The notes under the pieces are model-generated. The model was not told where the DNA came from and made no database searches. It saw nothing but the letters and a program-made list of their open reading frames with translations. From Callipepla californica brunnescens (lineage: Eukaryota > Chordata > Aves > Galliformes > Odontophoridae): a stretch of 64,000 nt of DNA. A program made the translations under genes and the position numbers. Location: NCBI GenBank assembly GCA_023055505.1, contig JALIRH010000002.1, forward strand, positions 35,349,733-35,413,732, given 5' to 3'. Shown here one piece after another: positions 49,201-61,705 of the stretch; position 1 is the first letter of the stretch, and every line of letters begins with the position of its first letter.

Positions 49201-49778
49201 AGGGTAGATCATGAGCGAGAGAGAAGCTTATGTATAGAATAGTTTGTGAATGCAACACTGTGCGCAGCTGGAGCTCTATCTTAAAGCTTAAGTTGAAATC
49301 TTGAGATAACGAGAAAAGGTCACAGAGCTATTCCCACACCTTTCTTCGTGAATTCTCAGACGAGTGTGGTAGATTCCATCAGATGAAAAATTCAGACCCC
49401 AACTTTGAATTTCCTATATTTTTACTGTTAAAATGCATCTAATATGTAGTACAATATACAATTAATATAAATAGCTATAAAAGTGTTATTACAAAACTTA
49501 CTTCATAATTACTTTTACATATAATTATAATACTTTATAATTGTTCATAAGCGTTTCTTAAATACAAGAAATTATAACATAAATGTTCACTGTTTCAGAT
49601 AATTCTTCCCCAGACAGAATATTTGTAAGAACAGAAACGTGTTCCAATTTAATATACTGAAATAATTATTATTAAACTATTAAGCATTACCAAAAAAGAC
49701 GGGGATCTCCCAGAAGTCGTTCAGTGGAGACCCACTGACAGTAAAGACCCAAGACAATAAAGGACCCAGAGAATCTCC
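46276..49778. other. intergenic sequence downstream of PENK, nothing recognised
   Basis: AT-rich unique sequence, with a very AT-rich patch at 49430-49580. No transposon, RNA gene or coding exon was recognised. Confidence 0.55.
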
Positions 49779-49831
49779 TTTATGAGGAAGGGCTGAGTGA
49801 CCTGGGTCTGTTCAACCTAGGGAAAAGAAGA
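49779..49831 (+). mobile_element. CR1 LINE internal fragment, sense
   Basis: 'tatgaggaagggctgagtga' followed by 'cctgggtctgttcaacctag' matches a CR1 segment upstream of the 3' UTR. Very short and lacking the tail, so probably truncated at both ends. Confidence 0.65.
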
Positions 49832-52800
49832 TGTATCATAAGATGTATCACAGTTATAGTCCACTACTCCCCCTGCCTGCTCGGGATAAAGAGCTATCCT
49901 AAACCCTGCTGTAAACAACAAATAGGGTAGCAAAGCCAGCTGTAAGTCATTAATCCAAGCATTCAATTACTAATCCCATCAGCCTCATTTAGAGCACACT
50001 GACAGTTACATATCCAATTAACTGTTGCTATAGAAAACAAAATTGCTTAGAGATATTTGACAGACAAATCTTAAATGGCCCAGCAGGGATACAGAGTGAA
50101 TTTGTTTAATTAGATTGTGACTTTACCTAAATTGAGCATTTACTGTAAGCCCTGCTGAAACCACGCGGTGAAATCTCTCAGAGTTAATGGGTCATCGCAA
50201 AAGCACATAACTGTGCTAAATGCTTTGATAAAAGCACTGCACTGTACTGCTTCCCCAGGGAGAAGTCTGGCATAACTTCCTATGAAGATCATCAGTGCTA
50301 AATATTCTCATAGATATTCACGTCTTCATGTGTATGAGCATATGTGATCTTTGCCTCTTGCCTTTCTGCCATTCCTTTTCCTTGCCAGTCTTCTCCAGTC
50401 CCTTAGTGACTGTTTCTAAAAGATCATGCAACAGTTTATTTTCCTAGTACATCAGAATGTATGCATTCATGTTCACCCAAGCTTGCAGTGGAGTCTGCAT
50501 GCAGACCTCTGACAGAGATCATCGTGATCCCAATCCATCTAAAATTAGAGCATACTGAATTATGAAAGCTGCTCCTACATTCCTATGGGAATCTGCATCC
50601 TAAATCTTAGATTTAATGTCTCTGCAAACATTCTAAAATCATTATTTGGGTAATGTGTTGTTTTTTTTTCTCTCTCTCTCTCATGAAAAGATCATGGCAA
50701 CAGAAGTCTAAATGGCAGGTGAATCTCTCTCATAAAAGCAGTTGAGTCAGATAAGTAACATAAGCATTTCTTAAAATACAGATAACAGCATTTTTCTGTC
50801 ATGATGTACAGTATAAGTAGGTTTTCCAGTGGGTCTTACAAAGTTTCTCCACATTTCCATTTCCATCTCTGAATATAACTAGCTGGGAAGAGTACAAAAC
50901 AGGGCTGAAATTTCCATTGCACTGCATTTCTCCATCTAGTGAAATATTCAGAGGAAGAATGGGGTTTTATTGTACTTCTTGTTAATATAGCATGCTGTGA
51001 CAGCTAATGACACAGTTAATGTGACAAAGTCATTCTCAGAAAGCAATTAACTCATTCTTATCCTGTCAGCCAGAAAAAAAGCTGTCAGCTTCCATTTGTA
51101 GAAGTAGTGGAAACTAGCCAAAGTAAAGAACCTGTATGGGAACCCATGCAGACTTAATTTTGGATCAGCGGATCCAGGATACAGGAGGTGTTTTGCATCC
51201 ACTGTACCGAGTTTCTCCATAGCAGAAGACAGCAGAATTCCTTGAATGAGGTTCTTGGACTAGATGAAGAGTAGTGCCAGTTGCTCCCTCTGAATTACCC
51301 AGTAACCCCTTAGAACTAAGGAGTTTCACCAGCATTACATAAAATAAGTCTGTTCATTGCACCATGACCATTCACAGCACATTGATCCCACACACACCTT
51401 TTAAATATACAGCTACCAACCTTCACTGTTCCAGCACCAGCTCTTGAGTGTCCTCAAGGGGTTAGATTCATTGATGACGTCTGGCCAAAAGAGGCAGGTC
51501 ATGCTGATGTAGCTACTCTTTTACCTTGTTCAAGGAAATGTGAATACCATCATCAGTTTTCTCAACATCTTGATGAAAAGAGCAATTAAATCACTAACCA
51601 ACCTTAACCTGAGGCAAAATTGATAAGCATAGCAGTATGTAAAGAAAAATACTTAACATAGAAATAATTTTCTGAGTAATAGCCCTCACTACTGAAAATA
51701 CCTGTCCTTCAAATTACCATATAGCTTTGAGGTGATCTGTGGATCCTAACACTGTTAGTACACTCCAGTTGTCCTGGTCTTCTGGTTTCACTGTTTCCAG
51801 GTATCATCATTTTTTGTTTGGTGATTTTCAGACTATTTGATAGTTAAAGTTCATCAGGTGCATTGAGTCATGCCTCGAGAAAACTCCAACTACTAGAAAG
51901 CATAGCAATAAGTCTTCCTAAGTGCCCAGACATCCATCAGCACAACCCCTTTGCCTTCTGCTCTAGTACTGTCTCATTGTTCTTTGAGTCCAGAATCCAG
52001 CTCAGAGATCCCAACCTCAAAACTGAAGTCCTTCTTGAGCAGCAATACTGACTTCTACCTTCTTCTACCCAGCACTGCTAGGCTCTACAGCAGAACGGTG
52101 CCGCTGGGTACTGTTCAGTCACACTGAAAAAAAAATCAGTGAACACACTTCCGTAGTCCTCAGTCATAGCGTCACTAACATAAGAACTAATTTTTTCTGA
52201 ATACAAAAAGACAAATTATTCAGGAGTACATTCAAGTGCCCATTGTATACGTATGTGAAGAAACAATCAATACTGAAATAACCCAGTTACTTATTATTCA
52301 AGCTACAAAGAATTAAAGAAAAGAAAGAAAGAATGTATAGTTCCACAGTCATAAATAATTCCAGTCTTTTCACTTAACTGGGGAGCAGGGAATGCTATTT
52401 GAAAAAAAAAAAGAGCAAGCCAGACTTCATGAGAAAGGAACCTGTATGTCTGAGTAACTTACAAAACACATCATTCTCCTCCCCAGATTCTTCTCCTGGG
52501 CAATGCTGTCATTTCAACCTGGGAAGTAAAGCCGGCTGTCTTTTTGACCTGCCTGTATACAAGAGAAAACTTTTCCTATGCTCATTTGCTTAAACCTGTC
52601 TGCAAGGCTTCTGCTTATTTTTTTTCTTGTGAAGAGCACAGTGAACAGAAGGTTTTCCCAAACAGTACACATTTCTAGGGATTTGGGGTTCTGTAGCTTA
52701 AATCCTTTAACTGCCTTCAGGTACTAAACTGCCAAGGTCTGTGCTTTGTGCCCTCTTCTTCAGGAAGAGTACTATCAGCTGTATATTTTCCTTAAGGTAA

Positions 52801-53895
52801 AATGACAAGGATTGGCACGCAGGATAAGTTGTGCCAGAGACAATTATACAATCACAGATACCACATCTGTGTAGCACAACATCATCAGGAGCACAGCCTA
52901 GGTGCTGAGTGGGGATATACTGCAAGCATTTCAGCCATGGAGTGATATCACCTATTGGCCAGCATGGTAATTACCAACTGGCAGAAATTAAGCACCTGCA
53001 TCGTTACAAGTAGGTGCAGATGAGTGGCAGTTTGGAAGATGCCTGTGAAATGCATGGGACTTCCAAGGCATGCCTACACTGCCTTAGAGATCTGAGAAGC
53101 AAAGTCTCTGTAGGCTCATAGTACGGCTGAAATTCGTCTTTACAATAGTAAAATCCTTGTTTTGTTGCCAATGAGAAATACAAATCTTCCCATAACTACA
53201 GTAGCCTGTAATTATCCTGTCTTCCGGATCATGCCCCAGCAGTACTGCAACAGCAATTTCATTCAGCAACTCATGGTTTTCATTCCAACATATGAATTAG
53301 AAATTAAATTAGTTTGGATAACTGTGTGATGAAGTATATTGAAACTATTAGGAAAAAAAAAAGTGTAGGAAAGGAGATCCTCTATGTTTCCTACCACTGT
53401 TTAAAGGAAAGCCGTTCACGCTTTGATTCAGAATAAAAGAAAAGAGTTTTGTGAGCTTTGTTTCTACACTTATAAGGTATAGACAGATCTATCCCTACCA
53501 GCTTCATCCTGAGGCAGAAGTGACCAGCTTCACTGCAGAGCATAGTCCTTCCTGGCTGCTCTCTTATATTCTTGAGTTTTGGTCAAAGATGTTAGAAAAA
53601 AAAAATGTACACGTCATACATTAAGTTTGTGATGAATATTTAATTTCATTGTGACCAATTAATAAAAGCACTACTTTGATTTCTTTCAGGTTAAGTTTCA
53701 GATGTCTGATGAAATTTCAGGAGGACATCTTTTACCTCTATGGATGAAAAGCAAGTTATGATACAGATACTGGGGAGACAATTTGAGTCTTCTCTATCCT
53801 TATGAAAGCTAAAATGTTTAGAGAAGAGCCAGAGAGGTAAGGCTGTTACATATCCTTTGTTATAAGGGATTCCTTTATTTTACATTGTACCCCAT
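49832..53895. other. intergenic sequence with possible conserved elements
   Basis: No gene or interspersed repeat recognised. A (TC)n tract lies at about 50670-50683. The blocks 50030-50290 and 50990-51110 look constrained (balanced composition, clusters of TAAT and TGACAG cores); this is inference only. Confidence 0.45.
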
Positions 53896-53979
53896 GTTCA
53901 TAAGGACTTGGGCAAAAATCCATCTGAGATTGATTTAAGTATCAATTGCAGGTAGATTTTTGTCCAAGTCCTTATGAAC
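53896..53979. repeat. 25-bp inverted repeat (hairpin with 34-nt loop)
   Basis: The left arm 53896-53920 (gttcataaggacttgggcaa + aaatc) and right arm 53955-53979 (gatttttgtccaagtcctta + tgaac) are reverse complements at 24 of 25 positions. The single mismatch is a G-T wobble if transcribed from the plus strand. The loop contains a small nested ATTGAT/ATCAAT pairing. Flanks do not extend the symmetry. Not recognised as a known transposon. Confidence 0.9.
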
Positions 53980-55227
53980 ACGGACTTTTTTATTTTAACA
54001 ACTTGGGGTTTCACAAACATCACTGAACACTAGTGCCTGCTGAGAGCTCCTTTTCCTTACCAGTCCTAACCAGTGCTAAACAGTTCACCTTAGGCACATT
54101 TGTTTGGTTGTTTGGTTGTTTTCTGTTTTTGTTTTTTTTTTTAATCTCCAAAGATATGAATACATATTACTTTATTACATGGTCTGCACAGCATTAGTTG
54201 GTGGTGCTGACAGAAAAATAATTTTGACTGTCTGAAATAATACTTTTCCACAGATTCAGCAGAGATCTAAAGGCACTATTAGAGTTTGCAGAAATGAGTT
54301 TTCCTCTAGTTTTCTGTATTTATCAAAGCATTTGTTTGGCACAGCACTTAGCAGCACATGAATGTCTGATGTTAAGTTCTAAAAAGACAAATGCAACTCA
54401 TTCTGCTGCCCAGTTCAATAACATTTATTAACCACTTTCTGAAGGTAATTTCATCCTGCTAAATCCTTTTCGTTTTAAATCTATTTTTGGCAGTGCATTT
54501 TTAAGATTTAAGTACCACTAATATATGAATGCTTTATTAATATAATGATACATAATTAATAACCAGGGAATGAAATCTGCAGAATATAATAATCATTATC
54601 AATTATTAATACTTATTTAGAATATACACTGCAGCTCAGATCTCAAGATGCATCTCAATATCATTAATCTCACATGTTTGTAAATAAACATCTCCACCTT
54701 CTCAGTAACACAAAGACTTAAAAATTAAAGCCAGCCTTCTGAATTTTCATTACAGGAAAGGCAGTAAGAAAAATACCTCTTATAGAACTGTGTACTTGGC
54801 TTCTCTGGCTGTAGCATTATTTGTTTTGCTTTGTTCTGTTTTTTAATGAGGTCAAATATAGTAGAAATTGTAATTATTGTATTTTTACAGGCATTTACGA
54901 AATTGAACTTTTGGAACAAGCCATTTGAAATTCACTGCACAAAAAGGGAAGTCTGAGACTATAGAGAAGTTCCCATGCATACAGAAGCCAGAAGAAGAAC
55001 TCTGTCGGACAACAAAATTCGACATTTTGAAAAACTGGGACAAATGGAGACAAAAAGCCTTATGTTTTCATGGTTTCCAGATTGTTTAATCAGATGCAAC
55101 CTATTCTAAGAATGCAGGGTAACCCCAAACTTCCTTGTCACTTGTTGCGTCCACTCTCCATTTAAAGCTAGCTCCCTTACCTCACTGAAGCCTCTAATTT
55201 AGATGTTAGTGAATAATCATTGGATGA
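53980..55227. other. intergenic sequence, nothing recognised
   Basis: T-rich patch near 54100-54145 (TTGG/TTTG-rich), otherwise AT-rich unique sequence without gene signals. Confidence 0.5.
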
Positions 55228-55392
55228 CAGAGTGACACAGCACTGGAACAGGCTGCCCAGAGATGTTGTGGAGTCTCCTTCTATGGAGATATTCAAGACC
55301 CTACCTGTGCAACCTACTGCAGGGTACCTGCTTTTGCAGGGCGGTTGGTCTCAACAATCTCTTGAGGTCCCATCCAGCCTCTGCAATTTCTG
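55228..55392 (+). mobile_element. CR1 LINE 3' fragment, sense
   Basis: The plus strand encodes a short piece of the CR1 ORF2 C-terminus (RVTQHWNRLPRDVVESPSM) followed by 'caatctcttgaggtcccatc' and 'cagcctctgcaatttctg'. A 5'-truncated copy of about 165 bp. Confidence 0.9.
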
Positions 55393-55806
55393 GTCTTTCT
55401 AGTCTTGACTAGAAAGTCTTGACTTACGAAATGACAGGCGATGGCAGGTCAGAGGAAGAAAGCTGCATGTTTGCATACTTGTTTGAGCACATGCTTTCTG
55501 AAAGGGATGTTTCAGTTACTTTAAGGCTTGCAAACTTCTGGTTGCAACACAATTCCTTATTGGTGTGATTTGCTTTGTAACCTTGTCCTGGTAAACAAGG
55601 TTTGTTTCATAACCAGGAATTCAGCTCTGAGTCATTTCACCTTCCTGTCCCATAACCGGTTGCATTTCTTACATAATTGCTGGTTACAGCAGAACACATG
55701 CTCCAAGTTACCTTACCCACTTACGCTGCATTCATTAGCATCTTTCAGGGAACTACACTACACTGAGTCTTTGGGATTCTGCCTTCAGCCCTAATGACTG
55801 TACTTC

Positions 55807-56140
55807 TTTTTTTTTTTTTTTTTTTTTGTACTGTTTTTGGGGGGACGTAAACAGAATATGCAGCAATTAATTGTGCATTTAAGTACATCACTTCTATACA
55901 AATGGTATTAGCACTGACAGTGTCGAATTTTCCAACATACTTATCAGAGCGACTCCAAATTACATGAATTTCCATTACCCTTAGTGGCAGAAACGAAAAA
56001 TGTCCAGTGACTACCCACGAACTGTGATCCAAGATCTGAACTGCATTTACAACAGAAGTATCCGAATGAGAGCACACTGCGACTCTTGAAATCCATTTGA
56101 ACAGATTCCCAGTGAGCAAAACCTGTAGTATCACTCACTC
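55807..56140 (-). other. unidentified block ending in a 21-nt T tract (possible retro-insert, minus strand)
   Basis: Read on the minus strand, about 310 bp of sequence ends in a pure A21 tail (complement of 55807-55827). The block has about seven CpGs, whereas its flanks have almost none, and a 129-codon minus-strand frame (56134 to 55745) that runs through the A tail. No AATAAA just before the tail and no convincing target-site duplication were found. It could be a retrocopy of an unknown transcript, a repeat I do not know, or a constrained element beside a chance T tract. Confidence 0.35.
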
Positions 56141-57160
56141 AAAATGCAAAGTGCAAAAAGCACTGCCCTTTTTATTTGCTTTTTTATATAAGCAGTGTGT
56201 GGAAAATGTCACAGTGATCATGACAAACTGAGAAGATAAGAGAAAAAAGGCACAAGTGTGAAAGCTCAGTAGAAATGCCAAGTTTTATTCAGTCTTTCAC
56301 TACTTGTAAAAAATAAAAATAAGAAACTGAGATGACAGCAGTGAGGGATTGTGGGCTTAAAGCTGGGTGACATCTGTGAAAAACTGAGGAATCACAACTC
56401 TCATTCTAGAAATGTGAAGCAATGATAATCAATTGGTTTTACTGTTTTATATGGAGACATTTATGATTAGTGTCTCTGTTTTAATTCTCTTTCCAGGTAA
56501 TGGGCAAGCTGGAGATCAGGCACTTGTGTTAAAAAAGAAGCAGCATTTCATTTCACGCGTACAACCAATCCACAGCAGAGGGAGCAAAGGCAGCGCATGG
56601 AGAGGAATCTCCAAGCACTTGGTCAGGTCTGTCCCCAGGCCCTGAGTAAGATGCCATGACTCAGGGCCATCCATCGCATTTCGGCCCAGGAAGGCTGTGT
56701 GACAGCATGCTTGTGTATCATTAGGACAGGATGAGATATATTCATCCTCACTCCTAGCACCAGGCCAGTCTGCCATCCTCTCCCAGCCCACCAAGCCAAG
56801 CCCAAGAAAGTGGACAGGGCTGAGCTGGTCCACGGTCTCTGGGGCACACCAGGCAGAGGGTGCAAGCAGGAGAACTGGACAGCAGTGGTGAGCACAGGGC
56901 ATGGGGATGGGGCCTGGCAAGCAGGAGGGTGAGGGGTACAGGGGGGTATACCCTATCAGGCAGGACAACTCTGGGGTGGTGGAGGGCAGGTGGGAGGCTT
57001 GCAAAGGGTCTAGGGATGAGCCTTGTTGTTCCAGTTGAAAATACAGTGTGCCATCTGAAACATCTGTCCTGTTAATAAGTTGGATCCTCAGCAGTGCTGC
57101 TGCACTGAGACTCTAACCTGTAAGGTCATGCTTTTCAGTAACTTGGTCATTTGCTTATGA
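56141..57160. other. intergenic sequence with a GC-richer patch
   Basis: 56560-57010 is richer in G+C. It has long open frames on both strands (162 codons on minus at 56516-57004, 71 on plus), none resembling a known protein. No gene is called. Confidence 0.45.
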
Positions 57161-57274
57161 ATAGATTCATAGATTCATAGATACATTAGGTTGGAAAGGG
57201 CCTACAAGATCATCTAGTTCAACCATCCTCCCACTACCATCCCTACTCACTAATCTACTAAATCAAATCCCTAA
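57161..57274 (-). mobile_element. CR1 LINE tail fragment, antisense
   Basis: Tail 'atagattcatagattcatag', then 'aggttggaaagggcctacaa', 'gatcatctagttcaaccatc' and 'ctactaaatcaaatccctaa'. A CR1 subfamily with an ATAGATTC-type tail, different from most copies here. Confidence 0.9.
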
Positions 57275-57856
57275 TAGAAATATCCTATGACATTTGAAAA
57301 GTATATGCTGCATAGATACCTTCTTATTGCTTGATTTCTGGAACAGCAAATCTCATTTTATGCTAAAGAGCAAAATTATACATTCTAAAGCTGATATTGC
57401 CCCACTCTTTTCAGTCCTTTTTTTCTTCAGTTAAATCAACTTACTATAAAAACAAACTACTGCTCTGTAGCCATTATCACAGCATACAGGTATAGAATGC
57501 ATGTTAATAAGCCTAAAGAATCTGAAATGATACTGAGGATTTTGGAATGAAACTTTGTGAGTGTAGGATCTAGCAGATAATACTTGCTTTAATCATACAA
57601 ATAAGAAGCTGCCAGCTTTCACAAAGCAAGACTACGGTTATGTCATGGTTTTATGATTTTTGTTATATTATTGATATTCCACATCATAACATCATGTAGT
57701 GTATTTTGTATTTGTGCAAAAGAACAATGTAAATGAAATAGTTGTTCAAAAGTCAAACTCCTTTCCAAGGCAGTATCTCAGTGCTTTTAAGTGCCAATGT
57801 GATGTTGTATTTCTAGGTTTCTAAAACAGAAGAGCAATCTTTGTGATTGAAAAATC

Positions 57857-58186
57857 ATGTTCAGCTTCAGAAGCATCCTGGATACCCTGAAGTTCCTGAC
57901 ATTATCCATTCTTTTACTCTTCAAAAGTTTAATCCAATTGATATTTCCTCCATGCAAAAAATCTTTTGCTGGTGAAATAGTGCTCATTACTGGATCTGCA
58001 AATGGGATTGGAAGGCAGATTGCCCTGAAGTTTGCTTCTTTGGAAGCAACCTTGGTTCTTTGGGACATTGATGAAGAAGGCAACAGAGAAACAAGCAGAT
58101 TAGCCAGAAACAATGGAGCTAAACAAGTGTTTGCCTACCACTGCGACTGCAGCAATAGGCAGGAGGTCTATGAACAGGCAGAGAAG
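57857..58186 (+). CDS. SDR16C coding exon 1: membrane anchor and cofactor-binding region
   Basis: 110 codons, phase-0 end at a GTAAGT donor (58187). A hydrophobic N-terminal segment (about residues 11-31, LKFLTLSILLLFKSLIQLIF) is the expected membrane anchor. It is followed by GEIVLITGSANGIGRQ, the Rossmann TGxxxGxG motif (T45-G52), and VLWDID (D70/D72), the acidic end of beta-2, which in this fold favours NAD. FAYHCDCS at 92-99 matches the family's conserved DCS. The ATG is the first in frame and has A at -3. Confidence 0.93.
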
Positions 58187-60598
58187 GTAAGTTACAGCTT
58201 CTGGTTTCTGATTTTCCTTCTTGCTTGTGATTTTCTGCTTATTTTGAACCTGGAACCTTAGAAAATATACATTCAGTAAAGGGAGGTAATCATGTAGGGT
58301 GATAACAGCTCTCTTATCGATACGTAACTTCTAGATGGAGCTTAAACTATTTTTGTGGTAAAGTAACTGGGTTTAATCTGTTTTGTTGAGACTTACACAA
58401 TTCCAGTACTTCTTGTGAGGTGGCAACTTCTTCTATATTGGAAGTGTGGCATATGGCAGAGATAAACCCTATGAATGAATTTATTAGGCATAAATTTCTG
58501 TGAGATATCAAGAAACAACAACAAAAAAGCAGTGGAACACTGCAAGCAGGGAGATCCCTTTGTAGCCAACTACAAACAGCTTATCCCAATCACCCTCTTC
58601 TTTCTCCTTCCCTGAACAGCACAGGGGAAGAGGAAATATGAGCTGTGGTCAGTCTCTAATGCTTTGCCTCTGCCACTCCTTCATGGTCACTCCCTTCCCC
58701 TGCCCCTATATATATCTGGAACTGCAATTCTCATGCTCAAAGTATTCTTTTACTTGTACTTGATAGCAGCACTTGGGGGTAGCACCAGCCAGCTTTACAT
58801 GGGAAAATAATCTCTGTTGGAACTGTTGGTGGAAGAGGTTAAGAACCTCAAGTGGTTACATAATACTACCTGCACAGTGTGATCAAGGATGAATCCATCC
58901 AAATAACACGTCTGCAGAGATTGACCACATTCTGGCCTGTGCTCAAGGAAGAAAATCTTTGCTTATTATTCAAGCAGTACAGGTCACGTTATCCTGACCA
59001 CGTGTCTCTTACTATTACTCCTATAATTACACTCCAGAAAAAGAATTCCAATTATATCAACATTCTTAATATCAGGATCTTAATATGCTATAATCCCCCA
59101 GCAAGTTGCAGGATCAGTTGAGCAACTTGTGACCAACACTTCAAATGTGATACTTGATCCATATTCAAAATGATACTACAAATTCTTCCAGAACATACTG
59201 CCATTCTTATAGAATGTTCTTCTTGCAAGGAAGAAATAAAAAAAAAAAAAAATCACTTAGGAGTTTACCAAGATCAAATGTCTTTTAAAAAATAGCATTT
59301 TAAATCGGCATTGATTCCCTGTTCCCATAAATGCTGACTGCTGCCTGGAAAGAATGCATCAGAATGATCAGTTTAAGATCATGCAAGTAATATCTCTTTT
59401 GGAATTTTCCAGTGATGGTGTATATTCTGAAGTGATAAGCGATCTTTGTTCTCAGTTTGACAGAGACTCAAACTGTTCTGTGCACTCAGATAATCCTCAG
59501 CCCTTCAGACACATTAACCAGATCAGCCACAGGGCTCATGCTGTAAAACTTGCCATGCCCATATTAACCACGAGAACTCTGATGTGTGCAGATTGACCTA
59601 CAACTAGAAATTCAAAGAGCTCTTTCAAATTCCTGAATGAGAGCTAAGGTGTTAAAATATTGTTCATTCTACCAACATTTTTCAGGTATTTTCATGAATT
59701 GAACAGTCATGTTGGAGCCAGAATTTTATTTTCTTTAAGTAAGATCTTTTCAGCCAGGAGCATCCTCTACCATTGGAAATACATGTAGCTTGTTAGTAAC
59801 TACAACTTATGTTCCCGTAATGGAAGCTTTATTTCTAGCAAGCAAACCAGTGTACTGAAGGAACGGATTATAGAATAAACTGATGAAGAAAATATGTGCA
59901 GATTTTTAGAATCAGAAGTGTCCACCTGGGAACTCTGAGGGAAATCTGATATACATTTCATGAGCTATAAATGCATTGGTGATGTATTGCTTATGGCAGG
60001 TTTCAAACCCAAGAGCGGAAAATAGCAAACGTCAATTTTAAGTGAGAGAACACCTAGAAACTACAAACCTGTCATACAGAAAATCGATAGAAATGATAAT
60101 GATAATTAAAAAAAAAAATAGATATATAAATAAATACGCAGTGAAGAATAATCAGCTTTAATTTTGCTCCTGCAAGCTCCTGTGGAAACCAGAAGTACCT
60201 TGGAAATCAGAAAGCAATTAGAAAACAGGGAGGGGGAGGGAGGGGGTAACTATTCATCAGTATATATTAAATACAAAGATATGGACACCATATCTGGCTC
60301 AGGAGAATCCTAAGCTGCAGAATGCAAAAAGCTGTGGAGTGTACTGGAGGTGATGTTAGTGTCCTTGTCCTTTCTTATTGCTTTATGCCGTGAGACAAGG
60401 ACTGAGCCTACACAGACCTTTGATCTGGCACACTAAAAGAGTTCTTATGTACCTCTACTTCCAGTACAAATATAAATAATTGTAACTGTCACTAAATGTT
60501 TTCATAAATGAAGCACAGAAGGCAAGGATACTTTCTAATGCCTTCTGTTCATCTTTTTTTTTTTTTTTTTCCTTTCTTTCTTCCTTTCTTTCATTCAG
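58187..60598 (+). other. SDR16C intron 1
   Basis: 2,412-bp phase-0 intron. No interspersed repeat recognised; it holds a short G-rich tract at about 60227-60246 and an A run at about 59226-59241. Open frames at 58879-59121 and 59354-59596 lie within it and look like chance. Confidence 0.85.
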
Positions 60599-60730
60599 GT
60601 TAGAAGAGAAGTTGGGGATGTTACCATTCTAATCAATAATGCTGGCATACTGGCTGTCAAAAATTTTCTTGACATTCCAGACGCCGATTTTGAAAAAACC
60701 TTAAAAGTCAACTTCCTCTCTCAAGTTTGG
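60599..60730 (+). CDS. SDR16C coding exon 2: NNAG motif
   Basis: 44 codons (residues 111-154), phase 0 at both ends. The acceptor follows a long pyrimidine tract including T17 at 60554-60570, and the donor is GTAACG, a weaker match to consensus. It encodes VRREVGDVTILINNAG, the structural NNAG motif (N123-G126), and FEKTLKVNFLSQVW, the helix-4 region with the conserved asparagine of the SDR catalytic tetrad (VN, residue 148). Confidence 0.93.
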
Positions 60731-61705
60731 GTAACGTATATTTTTCTTTCCCAGCTCTCTGAAGTGCACAGTCAAGTATTTCAGTCAAATTGGAAGACCC
60801 ATTTTGGAAAAGGGTGGGAAGGGCCTCGAGTGGGGAAAATTCATTTTTTAATCATCCTATTGTTGGACATGCAACACATTGACAATTCGCCCCACTATCT
60901 ATCAGTAATGTTCACAAAAACAATCTGCTAAATGCAAAGCCTTTGTGCACCTGTGCTGTGAAACAGTCTTTCTGTGATAGCTGTGGCTGATAACTTTTCT
61001 ATTCCTCATGCTTGCAGGCACAAGAGAGCATTGTCTGATAGTACTAGACTGACTAGTACTTGACTAGTAGCATTCAGGGAGACATAACCATGCTGCTCAT
61101 GTTGTTGTTAGACCTCAGGTTGTACTTTATTCCTAGTCAGTGTCTTCTTAATGTAAATAGAAAACTGATCTAAATATTACATGTTACTGTCACTTTGTTT
61201 GCTTTCCTCTGAGGGAATTTGCTGCTCTCTAGGGTCTCAGTTGCCCCTTAGGTTTCTCTGTGAGGGAGTGTTACCCTTGCCCCTCTTGCACTTGTAGTTC
61301 CTTTGCCTGAGCTGGCAGCTTGCTTCAAGGAAGTGCATAGTGTTGCCAGGAAGCAGAGTTTTCAAAGAGTAGGGCCTGTAGCCTGCACACGTCCTCACTC
61401 ATGTGTTGACTTCTGGCTCCCTCTTGTGGACCAAACCTTTACTAATAGACGACTCGAACCGTGAGGAGCCAGCACGCGGAGAAAACAATAACCCCGCAGT
61501 TTTTAACAGTTTTAATGCTGACAGATCTTCACCTGTCACTCAAAGAAATGTTGCCTCTCCTTTATAAATTCTTTCAGAGACTGCAGATCGCTTTGGGTCC
61601 TCGTAGAATTATGTTCCGTAATGAAAATCAGATTGTAATATCTAACTTGGAATGCAATATTTTTGACACATCTAGCTGTAGTGGTATTTTTTATGTGTCT
61701 CTCAG
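60731..61705 (+). other. SDR16C intron 2
   Basis: 975-bp phase-0 intron of unique sequence. A small inverted repeat (gtactag/ctagtac) lies at 61041-61059. Confidence 0.85.

Noticed and set aside
60551..60598. T17 plus CTTTC repeats as a microsatellite of interest
   Set aside because: It is the polypyrimidine tract of the SDR16C exon 2 acceptor, and its position explains it.
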